A stretch of DNA of 64,000 bases from Geodermatophilus obscurus DSM 43160 (GCF_000025345.1 NC_013757.1:5146001-5210000), one strand, 5' to 3'; shown: positions 1 to 7,485, numbered from the stretch's first letter. Numbers and translations are program-made. Notes: a model not told the origin generated them from the sequence alone.

Positions 1-89
1 ACGGCGAAGTTCGTCAGGTGGGCGGGGAAGACGATGCGGTTGGGCAGCGTGACCGGCCCGACCCGCAGCGGCACGGACAGGTGTCGCAC
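1..89 (-). CDS. OYE/FadH-family oxidoreductase, N-terminal fragment (cut by window edge)
   Basis: Only the first 29 codons are inside the window; the rest lies to the left. A GTG start at 89 follows a good GGAGGG ribosome site. The peptide reads LRVGPVTLPNRIVFPAH near residues 8-24, the usual opening strand of the old-yellow-enzyme TIM barrel (FMN site) in 2,4-dienoyl-CoA reductase/OYE-like proteins. Mycofactocin loci often carry one or two such OYE-family genes, and a second, full-length one lies at 2539-4392. The promoter-like motif at 121-140 matches the one before mftA, which supports co-regulation with the mycofactocin locus. Family assignment from so few residues is good for the fold but cannot give a substrate. 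Confidence 0.7.
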   Translation of the reverse strand, partial: MRHLSVPLRVGPVTLPNRIVFPAHLTNFA

Positions 90-120
90 GTGTTCTCCCT
101 CCGCGGTCGGCCGGCTCCCG

Positions 121-140
121 GGACGGTAGAGACTCCCAGG
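121..140 (-). promoter_or_regulatory. promoter-like motif shared with the mftA promoter
   Basis: The plus-strand 20-mer GGACGGTAGAGACTCCCAGG matches the one at 6101-6120 in 17 of 20 positions. Read on the minus strand it holds TACCGT (128-123), a fair -10 hexamer, placed 34 nt before the GTG of the OYE gene at 89. In the mftA copy the equivalent TAACGT lies 37 nt before the ATG. No good -35 hexamer is seen here, so the conserved flank CTGGGnGTCTC may be an activator or regulator site. It also lies just ahead of the plus-strand YchJ-like gene at 142. Confidence 0.45.
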
Positions 141-141
141 C

Positions 142-519
142 ATGGCCCCTCGACGCTGCCCCTGCGGGACCGGGCTGCCCTACGCCGAGTGCTGCGGCCG
201 GCTGCACGACGGCGCCGCGACGGCGGGGACGGCCGAGCAGCTGATGCGCTCGCGGTTCAGCGCCTTCGCCGTGGGCGACCCGGCGTACCTGCTCGCCACC
301 TGGCACCCCTCGACCCGCCCGCCGTCGCTGGAACTCGACCCGACCGTGCGCTGGGCCGGCCTGGACGTGCTCGCCACGACCGACGGCGGGCTGCTCGCGG
401 CGGAGGGCACGGTCGAGTTCCGGGCCTGGTACCGGCACGAGGCCGAGACCGGCAGCCAGCACGAGACGAGCCGGTTCGTCCGCGAGGACGGCGCCTGGCG
501 GTACCTCGACGGCCGGTGA
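142..519 (+). CDS. YchJ/UPF0225-like SEC-C motif protein
   Basis: A 125-residue protein whose N-terminus holds the zinc-binding SEC-C-type signature CPCGTGLPYAECC (cysteines 7, 9, 17 and 18). The rest has the tryptophan-rich beta-strand pattern of the UPF0225/YchJ family (NTF2-like fold). The length fits the family. Its role is not established; YchJ proteins are thought to bind metal through the cysteine motif. It starts with ATG directly after the shared promoter-like motif at 121-140, without a convincing Shine-Dalgarno, so translation may be leaderless or weak. It is divergent from the OYE gene at the window edge. Confidence 0.85.
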   Translation: MAPRRCPCGTGLPYAECCGRLHDGAATAGTAEQLMRSRFSAFAVGDPAYLLATWHPSTRPPSLELDPTVRWAGLDVLATTDGGLLAAEGTVEFRAWYRHEAETGSQHETSRFVREDGAWRYLDGR

Positions 520-607
520 TCCCCGACCCCGCTGCGCGCCGGCAGTCGGCAGCTGACCGGCGCCCGTCGTGGGGCGTCGGCCAGCTGCCGGCATCAGGTG
601 TATCTGC

Positions 608-1831
608 TCAGGCGGCGGTGCGCAGCGGCTCGGTGAGGTGCGGTCCGGTGCGGATCTCGGTGCCGTCGGGGCGCCAGGTGCGCCATCGGCCGTCGGGTTG
701 TCGCTCGACCCGGAAGCCGTGGTGGACCTTCGTGTGGTGCCGTTCGCACAGCAGCGCGGAGTTGGCCAGGCTGGTCTCGCCGCCGTCGATCCAGGCGAGC
801 AGGTGGTGGACGTCGCACCAGAAGGTCGGCGTCCCGCAGCCGGTGAACACGCAGCCGCCGTCGCGAACCTCCGCGGCCCGGCGGACGTGCGGTGGCACCA
901 GGCGCAGGCTGCGGCCGTGCTCCAGCGGCAGCCCGTCGGGGCCCAGCACGATCCGGGTGACGGCCCCGTCGCAGGCGATCCAGCGGGCCCGGGCCGCGGA
1001 GATCGTCGCGCCGAAGCCCGTCTCGGCGGCACCGCGCCCGACCGCGGGGTCGACCAGGTCCTCGATGCCGATCTTCACGATGACCTGCGGCTTGTGGCCG
1101 CGCAGCGTCGGCAGACCACCGGCGGCCAGGGCGGTGTCGCACAGCTGCACCAGCCCATCGGCCAGCTGCTGGGCGCGGGTCCGCTCATCGGCGGCGCACC
1201 GCCCGGCCTGCACCACGGCTTCCAGCGCCGTCTGCAGCTTCTCCCCGCCTACGGCGTCCAGGTCGAACCGGCCGGAGATCGACCCGTCGGCGTGCCGGGC
1301 GATCACCAGCCGCCGGCCCTCGGTGGGGTCGGGCTCCGGGCCGTCGGCGTCGAGCCGGTCCAGGTAGTGGTGCACCGCCGTGGCGGTGTCGGCGTAAGGG
1401 CGGGTCACGGCCACCTCGGTCAGTACCGCGTCCACCTCGGCCACATCGACGTGCTGGTCTGCGGCAGCCGCCAGGTGTTCGGGCTCGGCGACCCGGCCGA
1501 TCACCGCGGCCTGCTCGCCGGTGAGCTGCCCGGCGGCGCACGCCGCGGCCATCACCGGCAGCTGCGCCAGCGCCCGCCCGGTACGCACCACCCGCGCGGC
1601 CTCGGACGCCGACAGGTGCCCGTGGCTGCGCAGCCAGGAGGCCATCGTCTTCAGCCCGTCGACCTCCGCGGCACCGGACACCTCGGCCTCGCGCACGGTG
1701 CGGGCCACCTCGGCGGCCAGCCGGTTCTGCGCCACCAGCAGCGGACGCAGCCGGTCGAGCAGGGCCGGGCCGAACAGCGGGGTGAGGTCCTCGGCGGCCA
1801 GGGCGTCGAGGGAGGCCAGCAGCTGCTCCAC
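608..1831 (-). CDS. DUF222 / HNH endonuclease-domain protein (13E12-type)
   Basis: A 407-residue protein with a long alpha-helical DUF222 region (about residues 10-290) followed by an HNH module at about 320-368. That module has the CxxxxC pair, DVHHLLAWIDGG and CERHHTKVHH, which contain the histidines and asparagine expected for beta-beta-alpha-metal nucleases. This is the large 13E12 repeat family of actinobacteria, present in many copies per genome. Some members respond to DNA damage, but the natural substrate is unknown. The start is GTG. A plausible sigma-A promoter lies at 1863-1891. No toxin or mobile partner is seen next to it. Confidence 0.9.
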   Translation of the reverse strand: MEQLLASLDALAAEDLTPLFGPALLDRLRPLLVAQNRLAAEVARTVREAEVSGAAEVDGLKTMASWLRSHGHLSASEAARVVRTGRALAQLPVMAAACAAGQLTGEQAAVIGRVAEPEHLAAAADQHVDVAEVDAVLTEVAVTRPYADTATAVHHYLDRLDADGPEPDPTEGRRLVIARHADGSISGRFDLDAVGGEKLQTALEAVVQAGRCAADERTRAQQLADGLVQLCDTALAAGGLPTLRGHKPQVIVKIGIEDLVDPAVGRGAAETGFGATISAARARWIACDGAVTRIVLGPDGLPLEHGRSLRLVPPHVRRAAEVRDGGCVFTGCGTPTFWCDVHHLLAWIDGGETSLANSALLCERHHTKVHHGFRVERQPDGRWRTWRPDGTEIRTGPHLTEPLRTAA

Positions 1832-1844
1832 GACACCCCCACCG

Positions 1845-1891
1845 GTTCGATCAGGTGTTCGAAGTCTAGCTCAACCGAGACAACTGATCAA
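1845..1891 (-). promoter_or_regulatory. candidate promoter of the DUF222/HNH gene with repeated TCGAAC boxes
   Basis: On the minus strand TTGATC (1891-1886) and TAGACT (1868-1863) are separated by 17 nt, a good actinobacterial sigma-A spacing, 32-37 nt before the GTG at 1831. Just downstream of the -10 are two direct TCGAAC boxes (1862-1857 and 1850-1845) 6 nt apart. They look like LexA half sites but are direct, not inverted. A PafBC-type motif (TTGTCnGTG-N8-TAnnnT) is not met, because the TTGTC is 2 nt too close. Confidence 0.4.
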
Positions 1892-2055
1892 CGCGAATTG
1901 CCAGCTCAGAGGCTTGTCCACAGATCCACGGAGAGCATTGACGACCTGGCAACGGCGACTCCGCAACGGCGACCACACCGCTGAGCGTGTGTCAGTACCG
2001 ACGGCCGTGGGCAGGAGTCGTGCGACACCTGGTCGCGCACTGCCGAGAGGACGAC

Positions 2056-2535
2056 ATGAGCGCCGAGGACACCCGCAAGGTCGCCGAACTGCTCAAGGGC
2101 GAGAGGTTCGGCTTCCTGACCACCACGACGCCCGAGGGCAAGCTGACCAGCCGGCCGATGGCGCTGCAGGAGGTCGAGTTCGACGGCGACCTGTGGTTCT
2201 TCGCCGAGCAGAGCGCGCCGTGGCTGGGCCACATCTCGCACTCGCCGCAGGTGAACGTCGGCGCCGGCTCGGGCGGCAGCTGGGTCTCCCTGACCGGTGA
2301 GGCCGTCATCGTCGGCGACGTCGCCAAGAAGAAGGAGCTGTGGAACAGCGGGGTCGAGGCCTGGCTGCCGCAGGGCCCCGAGGACCCGTCGGTCGTCCTG
2401 GTCAAGGTCGACGGCGACTCCGCGGAGTACTGGGACAGCCCCGGCAACCGGCTGGCGACCGCGTTCAGCTTCGTGAAGGCCAAGGCCACCGGCGACAAGC
2501 CCGACACCGGCGACCACAAGAAGGTCGACCTCTGA
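2056..2535 (+). CDS. pyridoxamine 5'-phosphate oxidase-fold protein (general stress protein 26-like)
   Basis: A 159-residue split-barrel flavin-binding-type protein. The opening KVAELLKGERFGFLTTTT and SRPMALQEVEFDGDLWFF are the typical first beta strands of the pyridoxamine-oxidase-like general stress family, and VNVGAGSGGSWVSLTGEAV is the next strand pair. Members bind FMN, F420 or heme and often act as flavin-linked reductases or stress proteins; which one cannot be told here. The ATG at 2056 follows GAGAGG. It converges with the OYE gene at 2539-4392, with only 3 nt between the stops, so the two transcripts probably overlap at their ends. Confidence 0.85.
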   Translation: MSAEDTRKVAELLKGERFGFLTTTTPEGKLTSRPMALQEVEFDGDLWFFAEQSAPWLGHISHSPQVNVGAGSGGSWVSLTGEAVIVGDVAKKKELWNSGVEAWLPQGPEDPSVVLVKVDGDSAEYWDSPGNRLATAFSFVKAKATGDKPDTGDHKKVDL

Positions 2536-2538
2536 CCG

Positions 2539-4392
2539 TCACCCGCTGAGCAGCGCCCGCGCCGCGCGCCGCCCCTCGAGCACCGCCTCGAGCACGGTGC
2601 GCGGCGCGACGACGTCGCCCGCGGCCACCGCCGCCTGCGGGACGTCGCCCGGTAGCAGCGGGCCGGCGTTCACCAGGACGGCGCACGGCACCCACCGCTC
2701 CTCCCCCGTCCAGCGGCCGGCCAGGACCGCGACCCCGTCGCCGGCCGAGCACAGCACGGACGACGTCGCCCGCCGCACCCCTGCCCGCGCCAGCCGCGCG
2801 TTGGCCGGGCCCAGGTCACCGCCGAGCCGCTCGCCGGCCACCGCGTCCGGGGTCACCAGCGTGACCTCCCGGCCTGCCGCAGCGAGCAGTTCGGCGACCC
2901 CCACACCCACCGGGCCGCCCACCGGGTCGTGCACCACAACCGGGCCGGGCGGCAGCTCCGCGCCGGCCAGGGCGTCGGCGGCGGTCAGGCCCTCGCGCCG
3001 TTGGGCGCCGGTCGCGACGACGTCGCCGCCCTCCGCGGTCTTCCCCAGCTTGACCCGGACCCCCAGCCGCGCCACCTCCCCGGCCAGCCAGTCGGCGAGG
3101 TCGGCGAAGCGCGAACGCCCGGGCAGCGCGGCGACCAGCCGCAGCGCCCCACCGAGCCGGTCCGAGCGCTCCACAAGCCGGACGTCGGCCCCCGCGGTCG
3201 CCAGCACCCGCGCGGCCTCCAGGCCCGCCGGCCCGCCGCCGACCACCGTCACCCGCCGCCCGGCGCCGTCCGGGAGGCCCGCTCCGTCGGCCGGGTCGGC
3301 GACGCAGCTGACCAGCGGGTTGCGCACCCCGCGCACCTGGCAGGCCTGGTTGCACAGGGTGCAGGGCCGCACCGGGACGCCGGCCCGCGCCTTCCGCACC
3401 AGGTCGGCGTCGGCGATCTGCGCGCGGGTCATCTCCACCGCGTCGGCGACCCCCTCGTCCAGCGCCCGCTGCGCGGCGGTGACGTCGACGACCGAGCCCT
3501 GCAGCACCACCGGCGTCCCGCCCGCGGCCGCCCGCACCCGGCGGGTGAGGTCGGCGTTGAAGCCGGGCCGGGTGTGCCCGTCGGGCCGGTACGCCGAGGC
3601 CGCCAGGCCGCTGCCGCGGACGACGACGAGCAGGTCGACCAGCGGGGCCAGCTCGCGCACGCGCTCCACGGCGAGGTCGGGCGTGATCCCGGCCCAGGGC
3701 GCCTCCTCGTCGCAGGACAGCCGCAGCGACAGCACCCGCCCGGACCCGAGCTCCGCGCGGACGGCGGCCAGCACCTCGCGCAGCAGCCGCGGCCGGTCGG
3801 CGCCGTACGCATCCCCCCGGTGGTTGGTCAGCCCGGACGCGAACTGGCGCAGCAGCGAGCGCGCACCGGCGTCGACCTCCACGCCGTCGACGCCGGCGCC
3901 GACCGCGATGCGGGCGCCGGCCGCGAAGCCGGCGACCAGCGCGTCGATCTCCGGCTGCTCCATCGCCACCGGCACCTCGCGGGTGGCGACGTCGGGTACG
4001 GCCGACGGCGCCCACAGCGCGCTCTGCGCGTACGCCGACGTGCCCTGCGCGCCGGTGTGCCCGAGCGAGGCCAGCACCAGCGCGCCGTGCGGGCGGCAGG
4101 CGGCGACGACGTCGGCCCAGCCGGGTCCGCAGTCAGCCGCGAGGGGCGACCGCTCGTAGGGGTGGTCGCCCCCGTGCACCGACGCGGTCTCGGTCACGAC
4201 GATCCCGCAGCCGCCGGCTGCACGGCGGGCGTAGTACGCGACGTGCCGCTCGGACAGCGCCCGCCCGCGGCCCAGGTTGGTCTCGTGCGGGCCGAACAGC
4301 ACCCGCGAGGGCGCCGTCCGGCCCGCCAGGACCAGCGGGTCGAGGAGCGAGGTCAGCGCAGCTCGAGCCCCGCCAGGGGGGACTCGTTGCAC
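2539..4392 (-). CDS. mycofactocin-associated OYE/FadH-family oxidoreductase
   Basis: A 617-residue multidomain flavoprotein. Residues about 15-340 form the OYE TIM barrel. Cysteines 344, 347, 351 and 363 (C-x2-C-x3-C-x11-C) make the [4Fe-4S] site known in 2,4-dienoyl-CoA reductase. GGGPAG at 385-390 opens the FAD/NAD(P)-binding domain that feeds electrons to the barrel. Such FadH/OYE proteins recur beside mycofactocin genes, where the role is unproven but probably redox coupling. The best start is a GTG at 4392, inside the end of mftC (40-nt overlap), so the gene is translationally coupled to mftC. It is the last gene of the mftA-B-C-OYE operon. A substrate cannot be named. Confidence 0.88.
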   Translation of the reverse strand: MQRVPPGGARAALTSLLDPLVLAGRTAPSRVLFGPHETNLGRGRALSERHVAYYARRAAGGCGIVVTETASVHGGDHPYERSPLAADCGPGWADVVAACRPHGALVLASLGHTGAQGTSAYAQSALWAPSAVPDVATREVPVAMEQPEIDALVAGFAAGARIAVGAGVDGVEVDAGARSLLRQFASGLTNHRGDAYGADRPRLLREVLAAVRAELGSGRVLSLRLSCDEEAPWAGITPDLAVERVRELAPLVDLLVVVRGSGLAASAYRPDGHTRPGFNADLTRRVRAAAGGTPVVLQGSVVDVTAAQRALDEGVADAVEMTRAQIADADLVRKARAGVPVRPCTLCNQACQVRGVRNPLVSCVADPADGAGLPDGAGRRVTVVGGGPAGLEAARVLATAGADVRLVERSDRLGGALRLVAALPGRSRFADLADWLAGEVARLGVRVKLGKTAEGGDVVATGAQRREGLTAADALAGAELPPGPVVVHDPVGGPVGVGVAELLAAAGREVTLVTPDAVAGERLGGDLGPANARLARAGVRRATSSVLCSAGDGVAVLAGRWTGEERWVPCAVLVNAGPLLPGDVPQAAVAAGDVVAPRTVLEAVLEGRRAARALLSG

Positions 4393-5585
4393 GGCTTGGC
4401 CGGTATCGAGGGCATGCCGAGCAGCGTCGGCTGGCCGCGGACCGGACCGGTGTGCGAGTGGTCAACGGAGCTGCGCGGCGTGGCCAGCTCCAGGTCGCGG
4501 GCGGCCAGCGCGGTCTCGCCGTAGCCCTGCACGCATTCAGGGTCGGGCCCGTCGAGCGGCAGGCCGGTGAAGAACTTGGCCGCCATGCAGCCGCCCCGGC
4601 AGGCGTCGAAGTGCGCGCACTTCGTGCAGGCGCCGCCGGTCTGGGGGCTGCGCAGGTCGGCGAACAGCTCGCTGTGCTGCCAGACCCGCTGGAAGCCGCC
4701 CTCGTCGCGCACGTTGCCGGCGAGGAACTGCTCGTGGATGGCGAACGGGCAGGCGTAGACGTCGCCGACCGGGTCGATCAGGCACACCACCCGGCCGGCG
4801 CCGCAGAGGTTGAGGCCGGGCAGCGCCTCGCCGAACGCCGACAGGTGGAAGAACGAGTCCCCGGTCAGCACCTCCGCCTCGTTGGCCAGCAGCCACGAGT
4901 ACAGCTCGCGCTGCTGGGCCTGGGTGGGGTGCAGCTGGTCCCAGACGTCGGCGCCACGGCCGGACGGGCGCAGCCGGGTGATCCGCAGCTGGGCGCCGTA
5001 GCGGTCGGTGAGCGCCTTGAACTCGTCCAGCTGTCCCGCGTTCTCCCGCGTGACGACGACGGAGACCTTGAAGTCCTTCATCCCGGCCTCGGCCAGGTTC
5101 TCCAGCGCCCGGACGGCGATGGCGTACGAGCCGGTGCCGCGGACCCGGTCGTTGACCTCGGCGGTGGCCCCGTCGAGGGAGATCTGCACGTCGACGTAGT
5201 CGGTGCGCGCCAGCTGCTGGGCACGGGCCTTGTCCAGCTTGACGCCGTTGGTGGAGAACTTGACCCCGACGTCGTGGCCGATGGCGTAGTCGAGGAGGTG
5301 CCAGAAGTCCGGGCGGACGGTCGGCTCGCCGCCGCCGACGTTGACGTAGAAGACCTGCATCCGCTGCAGCTCGTCGATGACCGCCTCGGCCTCGGCGGTG
5401 GACAGCTCGCGCGGGTCCCGCCGTCCCGAGGAGGAAAGGCAGTGCGCGCACGCCAGGTTGCAGGCGTAGGTGAGCTCCCAGGTCAGGCAGATCGGCGCGT
5501 CCAGCCCGTACTCGAACTGGTCGATCAGCCGCCCGCCGGTCGGGCGGGGCGGTGCGTCGGGTCGGGTCGGCAGGACGGCGGTCAT
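4353..5585 (-). CDS. mftC: mycofactocin radical SAM maturase MftC
   Basis: A 410-residue radical SAM/SPASM enzyme. C42, C46 and C49 form the CNLACAHC cluster motif; VGGGEPTVRPDF is the SAM-binding GGE-type motif. A C-terminal run of cysteines (LNLCGAGRVVC, YACPFA, GGACTKCAHFDACRGGC, DPEC) supplies the two SPASM iron-sulfur clusters. MftC is known to decarboxylate the C-terminal tyrosine of MftA and then crosslink it to the penultimate valine. The ATG at 5585 overlaps the mftB stop by 4 nt (ATGA), so the two are translationally coupled. The final 40 nt overlap the OYE gene. Identity is secure from motifs plus mftA and mftB next to it. Confidence 0.96.
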   Translation of the reverse strand: MTAVLPTRPDAPPRPTGGRLIDQFEYGLDAPICLTWELTYACNLACAHCLSSSGRRDPRELSTAEAEAVIDELQRMQVFYVNVGGGEPTVRPDFWHLLDYAIGHDVGVKFSTNGVKLDKARAQQLARTDYVDVQISLDGATAEVNDRVRGTGSYAIAVRALENLAEAGMKDFKVSVVVTRENAGQLDEFKALTDRYGAQLRITRLRPSGRGADVWDQLHPTQAQQRELYSWLLANEAEVLTGDSFFHLSAFGEALPGLNLCGAGRVVCLIDPVGDVYACPFAIHEQFLAGNVRDEGGFQRVWQHSELFADLRSPQTGGACTKCAHFDACRGGCMAAKFFTGLPLDGPDPECVQGYGETALAARDLELATPRSSVDHSHTGPVRGQPTLLGMPSIPAKPCNESPLAGLELR

Positions 5586-5968
5586 GCGGGCAACTCCCGG
5601 AGCTCGATCATGTGTGAACGCGCGAGGTCGGCCAGTGCCCGGCGGTAGGCGGGGAGCTGGGCGTCGGGGACCCCGCACGCGGCGAGGGTGGCGTCGGCGC
5701 TGGGGTGCTCGGCCAGCGTCTCGACGACGGCGACCAGCGTCTTCGACTTCAAGAAGGAGAGCTTCCGGTTGCCGAAGTGGTAGACCAGAGCGCCGAAGGG
5801 CTCCGGGCGCAGCGCCACGGTACGGGCCCGCCGCCAGGGCAGCGACGGGTCGAAGTCAGCGGTGGAGGCGGGCGCGGGAGCGCCGGAGCCCGGGAGTGGT
5901 GCGGCGCCGGCCTCGCGGGAGGGCTCGGCCGGCGCCGCGACGGGCGCGTCGATCAGTACACCCCGCAC
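5582..5968 (-). CDS. mftB: mycofactocin biosynthesis chaperone MftB
   Basis: The C-terminal part (about residues 45-128) has the PqqD-like RRE peptide-binding fold of MftB: WRRARTVALRPEPFGALVYH, then GNRKLSFLKSK. It presents the MftA precursor to MftC. The start is uncertain. There is no ATG in the region, and the best candidate is GTG at 5968, which overlaps the mftA stop by 16 nt and gives 128 residues with an alanine/proline-rich N-terminal extension. Family members are commonly near 100 residues, so translation may instead begin later at an unusual codon. Its stop overlaps mftC. Confidence 0.85.
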   Translation of the reverse strand: MRGVLIDAPVAAPAEPSREAGAAPLPGSGAPAPASTADFDPSLPWRRARTVALRPEPFGALVYHFGNRKLSFLKSKTLVAVVETLAEHPSADATLAACGVPDAQLPAYRRALADLARSHMIELRELPA

Positions 5969-6066
5969 ATGCCGTCGATCGAGACCTCCTCGACGAGGGA
6001 CTCCTCGACCAGGGCCTCCTCGACCGCGGGGGGCTCGACGGCCTGTGTGTCGTCGCTCTCGGGCAT
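5953..6066 (-). CDS. mftA: mycofactocin precursor peptide MftA
   Basis: A 37-residue ribosomal precursor too short for ordinary gene calls. The leader is acidic and valine/glutamate-rich (residues 11-28), and the core ends in VSIDGMCGVY, the invariant MftA C-terminus. The terminal Val-Tyr pair is what MftC decarboxylates and crosslinks. AGGAGG lies 4 nt before the ATG at 6066. It is the first gene of the mftA-mftB-mftC-OYE operon. The promoter-like motif at 6101-6120 lies 37 nt upstream, and mftR is divergent. The peptide is a little longer than the roughly 30 residues common in mycobacteria; the extra residues are in the leader. Confidence 0.96.
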   Translation of the reverse strand: MPESDDTQAVEPPAVEEALVEESLVEEVSIDGMCGVY

Positions 6067-6100
6067 GGCGCCTCCTGTGATCTGGGTTACGCGGTGGCGG

Positions 6101-6132
6101 GGACGTTAGAGACACCCAGTGCCAACCGGCAA
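6101..6132 (-). promoter_or_regulatory. candidate mftA promoter and possible regulator site
   Basis: On the minus strand TTGCCG (6132-6127) and TAACGT (6108-6103) are 18 nt apart, giving a 5' leader of about 30 nt before mftA. The flank CTGGGTGTCTC overlaps the -10 and is repeated almost exactly before the OYE gene at the left edge (121-140). This is the mftA/mftR divergent region, so the motif is a reasonable candidate for MftR or another mycofactocin-linked regulator. Binding is inference. Confidence 0.45.
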
Positions 6133-6191
6133 CACCCGGCCCTGTGTCGCGGCGCGCCGTCCCCGGCAGGCCGGTGGCGGAAGATGGGGTC

Positions 6192-6818
6192 GTGACCGAG
6201 GCACCCGTGGACGTGCGTGCCGACACCCGCGCCCGGGTCCAGCAGGCGGCGCTGGAGTTGTTCACTCTGAACGGCTTCGAGCAGGTCACCGCCGATGACA
6301 TCGCCGAGGCCGCCGGGATCAGCCGCCGCACGTTCTTCCGCTGCTTCGCCACCAAGGCCGACGCGGTGTGGGGCGAGTTCGGCGCGCACGTGGACCGCCT
6401 GGAGCGGCTGCTGGCGGCCACCCGCGACGACCAGCCCGTCCTGGCCTCGATCTGCGGGGCCTACGTCGAGGTCAACGACTACGCCGCCGAGGACCTGCCG
6501 ATCCTGCGGCAGCGGATGGCGCTCATCCTCGGTGAACCGGCGCTGCAGGCCCACTCGCAGGTGCGCTACGCCGACGTCGACCGGGTGGTCGCCGAGCACG
6601 TCGCCCGCCGCACCGGCCAGTCCCCCGCCGCGCTGCTCCCACGGCTGGTCGCCACCAGCACGCGAGCGGCGGCGACGACGGCCTTCGAGGTGTGGCTGGC
6701 CGACGGGACGACGACACTCGCCGCCGACCTGCACGCGGCCTTCGACCAGCTCGCCCTCGGCTTCCCGGGCCTGCGCACGCCGCCGTCCCGCCCTGACGCC
6801 GTCTCGATGATCAGGTGA
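6192..6818 (+). CDS. mftR: mycofactocin system TetR-family regulator MftR
   Basis: A 208-residue TetR protein. Residues about 12-58 hold the helix-turn-helix (TADDIAEAAGISRRTFFRCF), and the rest is the ligand-binding helical domain. It is divergent from mftA with a 125-nt shared control region, the standard position of mftR. In mycobacteria MftR represses the mft operon and is released by acyl-CoA; whether this copy senses the same ligand is not visible. The GTG at 6192 is preferred over upstream in-frame codons because homologues begin shortly before the HTH. A palindrome of repeat family B follows the stop directly and probably ends transcription. Confidence 0.93.
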   Translation: MTEAPVDVRADTRARVQQAALELFTLNGFEQVTADDIAEAAGISRRTFFRCFATKADAVWGEFGAHVDRLERLLAATRDDQPVLASICGAYVEVNDYAAEDLPILRQRMALILGEPALQAHSQVRYADVDRVVAEHVARRTGQSPAALLPRLVATSTRAAATTAFEVWLADGTTTLAADLHAAFDQLALGFPGLRTPPSRPDAVSMIR

Positions 6819-6880
6819 GCTGATCGCCGCGGGTCCTGGCTCACGACTGGTGGTGAGCCAGGAGCCCGGACGGTGAATCC
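6819..6880. repeat. family B palindromic repeat, copy 1
   Basis: An inverted repeat with perfect 11-bp inner arms TCCTGGCTCAC (6834-6844) and GTGAGCCAGGA (6853-6863) and a weaker outer stem GATCGCCG / CGGTGAATC. It lies directly after the mftR stop. The left arm from CTGATC to CACGAC is 27 of 28 identical to the copy at 33692-33754. It is likely a bidirectional terminator or a mobile palindrome. Confidence 0.7.
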
Positions 6881-6904
6881 GGACGCGCTGGACCTGGAGT
6901 TTCG

Positions 6905-7408
6905 GTGGCCCAGCAGCAGGCACTGCGCGACTGGCTGACCGACCCCGCGGGCGACCTGGACCCCGAGGTGGCCGAGGCGCTGCGCCGCCAGCTCGCCGGC
7001 GTGATCGAGGACCTCACCGACCTGTTCGACGAGCACCTGCTGGAGCACGCGCTGGGCCTGGTCTTCGGCGGCGACGTCATCGACGTGGACGCCTCCAGCG
7101 ACTACGGCACGGTGTTCGCCACGCTCGCCGCGGACCACTCCGGGGCCTTCACCCGCCGCTCCACGCTGCTGGTGCTCGGCGACGGCCGGGGCAACGGCAA
7201 CGCCCCGCGTCTCGACGTCTTCGCCGACCTCACCCGGCGGGTGCGCGAGACCATCTGGCTGACCCCCGAGCCGAAGTACTCCTGGGCGCTGGGCGGCTGC
7301 GACCTGCCCGCCTACGCGGAGAGCTGCGACCGGGTGGAGGTCATCCGCGACCACTCGGGGCTGGAGAGCTGGGCGACCGACGTCATCACCCGCGCCGCCT
7401 CCCGCTGA
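6905..7408 (+). pseudogene. truncated VWA/CoxE-like protein fragment
   Basis: A 167-residue open frame whose second half matches the end of VWA-domain CoxE-like proteins: LVLGDGRGNGNAPRLDVF, RVRETIWLTPEPKYSW and CDRVEVIRDHSGLE. The first half of the VWA domain with the metal-binding DxSxS motif is missing, and full proteins are near 380-450 residues. The first 45 residues may come from the N-terminal part, so an in-frame internal deletion is possible. It starts at a GTG with little ribosome-site support. No MoxR ATPase partner is adjacent. I read it as a relic, though the frame is intact and could still be expressed. A full CoxE-like gene is at 20162-21301. Confidence 0.6.
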
Positions 7409-7475
7409 AGGAGGACCCCGTCCTCCCCACCCTTCGCAAGCTCAGGGCGGGACCGGGACGGGGCCACCGTCCCGG
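7409..7475. repeat. family A palindrome (GGACCCCGTCC type)
   Basis: After the CoxE-like fragment, GGACCCCGTCCTCCCC (7413-7428) pairs with the right arm GGGACGGGGCC (7454-7464) around the central word CGCAAGCTCAGGG. It sits between convergent genes and could end both transcripts. Confidence 0.75.
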
Positions 7476-7485
7476 GGCACTCCGC

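Noticed and set aside
1845-1862. LexA (SOS) box before the DUF222/HNH gene
   Set aside because: The TCGAAC words are direct repeats 6 nt apart, not the inverted TCGAAC-N4-GTTCGA; only a weak resemblance.
1863-1886. PafBC/RecA-NDp damage promoter before the DUF222/HNH gene
   Set aside because: TTGTC is present, but the following bases and the distance to the -10 differ from the consensus by 2 nt.
2929-4524. Long plus-strand open frame (531 codons) opposite the OYE gene
   Set aside because: It is an antisense shadow from high GC third positions; it is Gly/Arg/His-rich without domains, while the minus strand encodes a full OYE/FadH protein and overlaps mftC.
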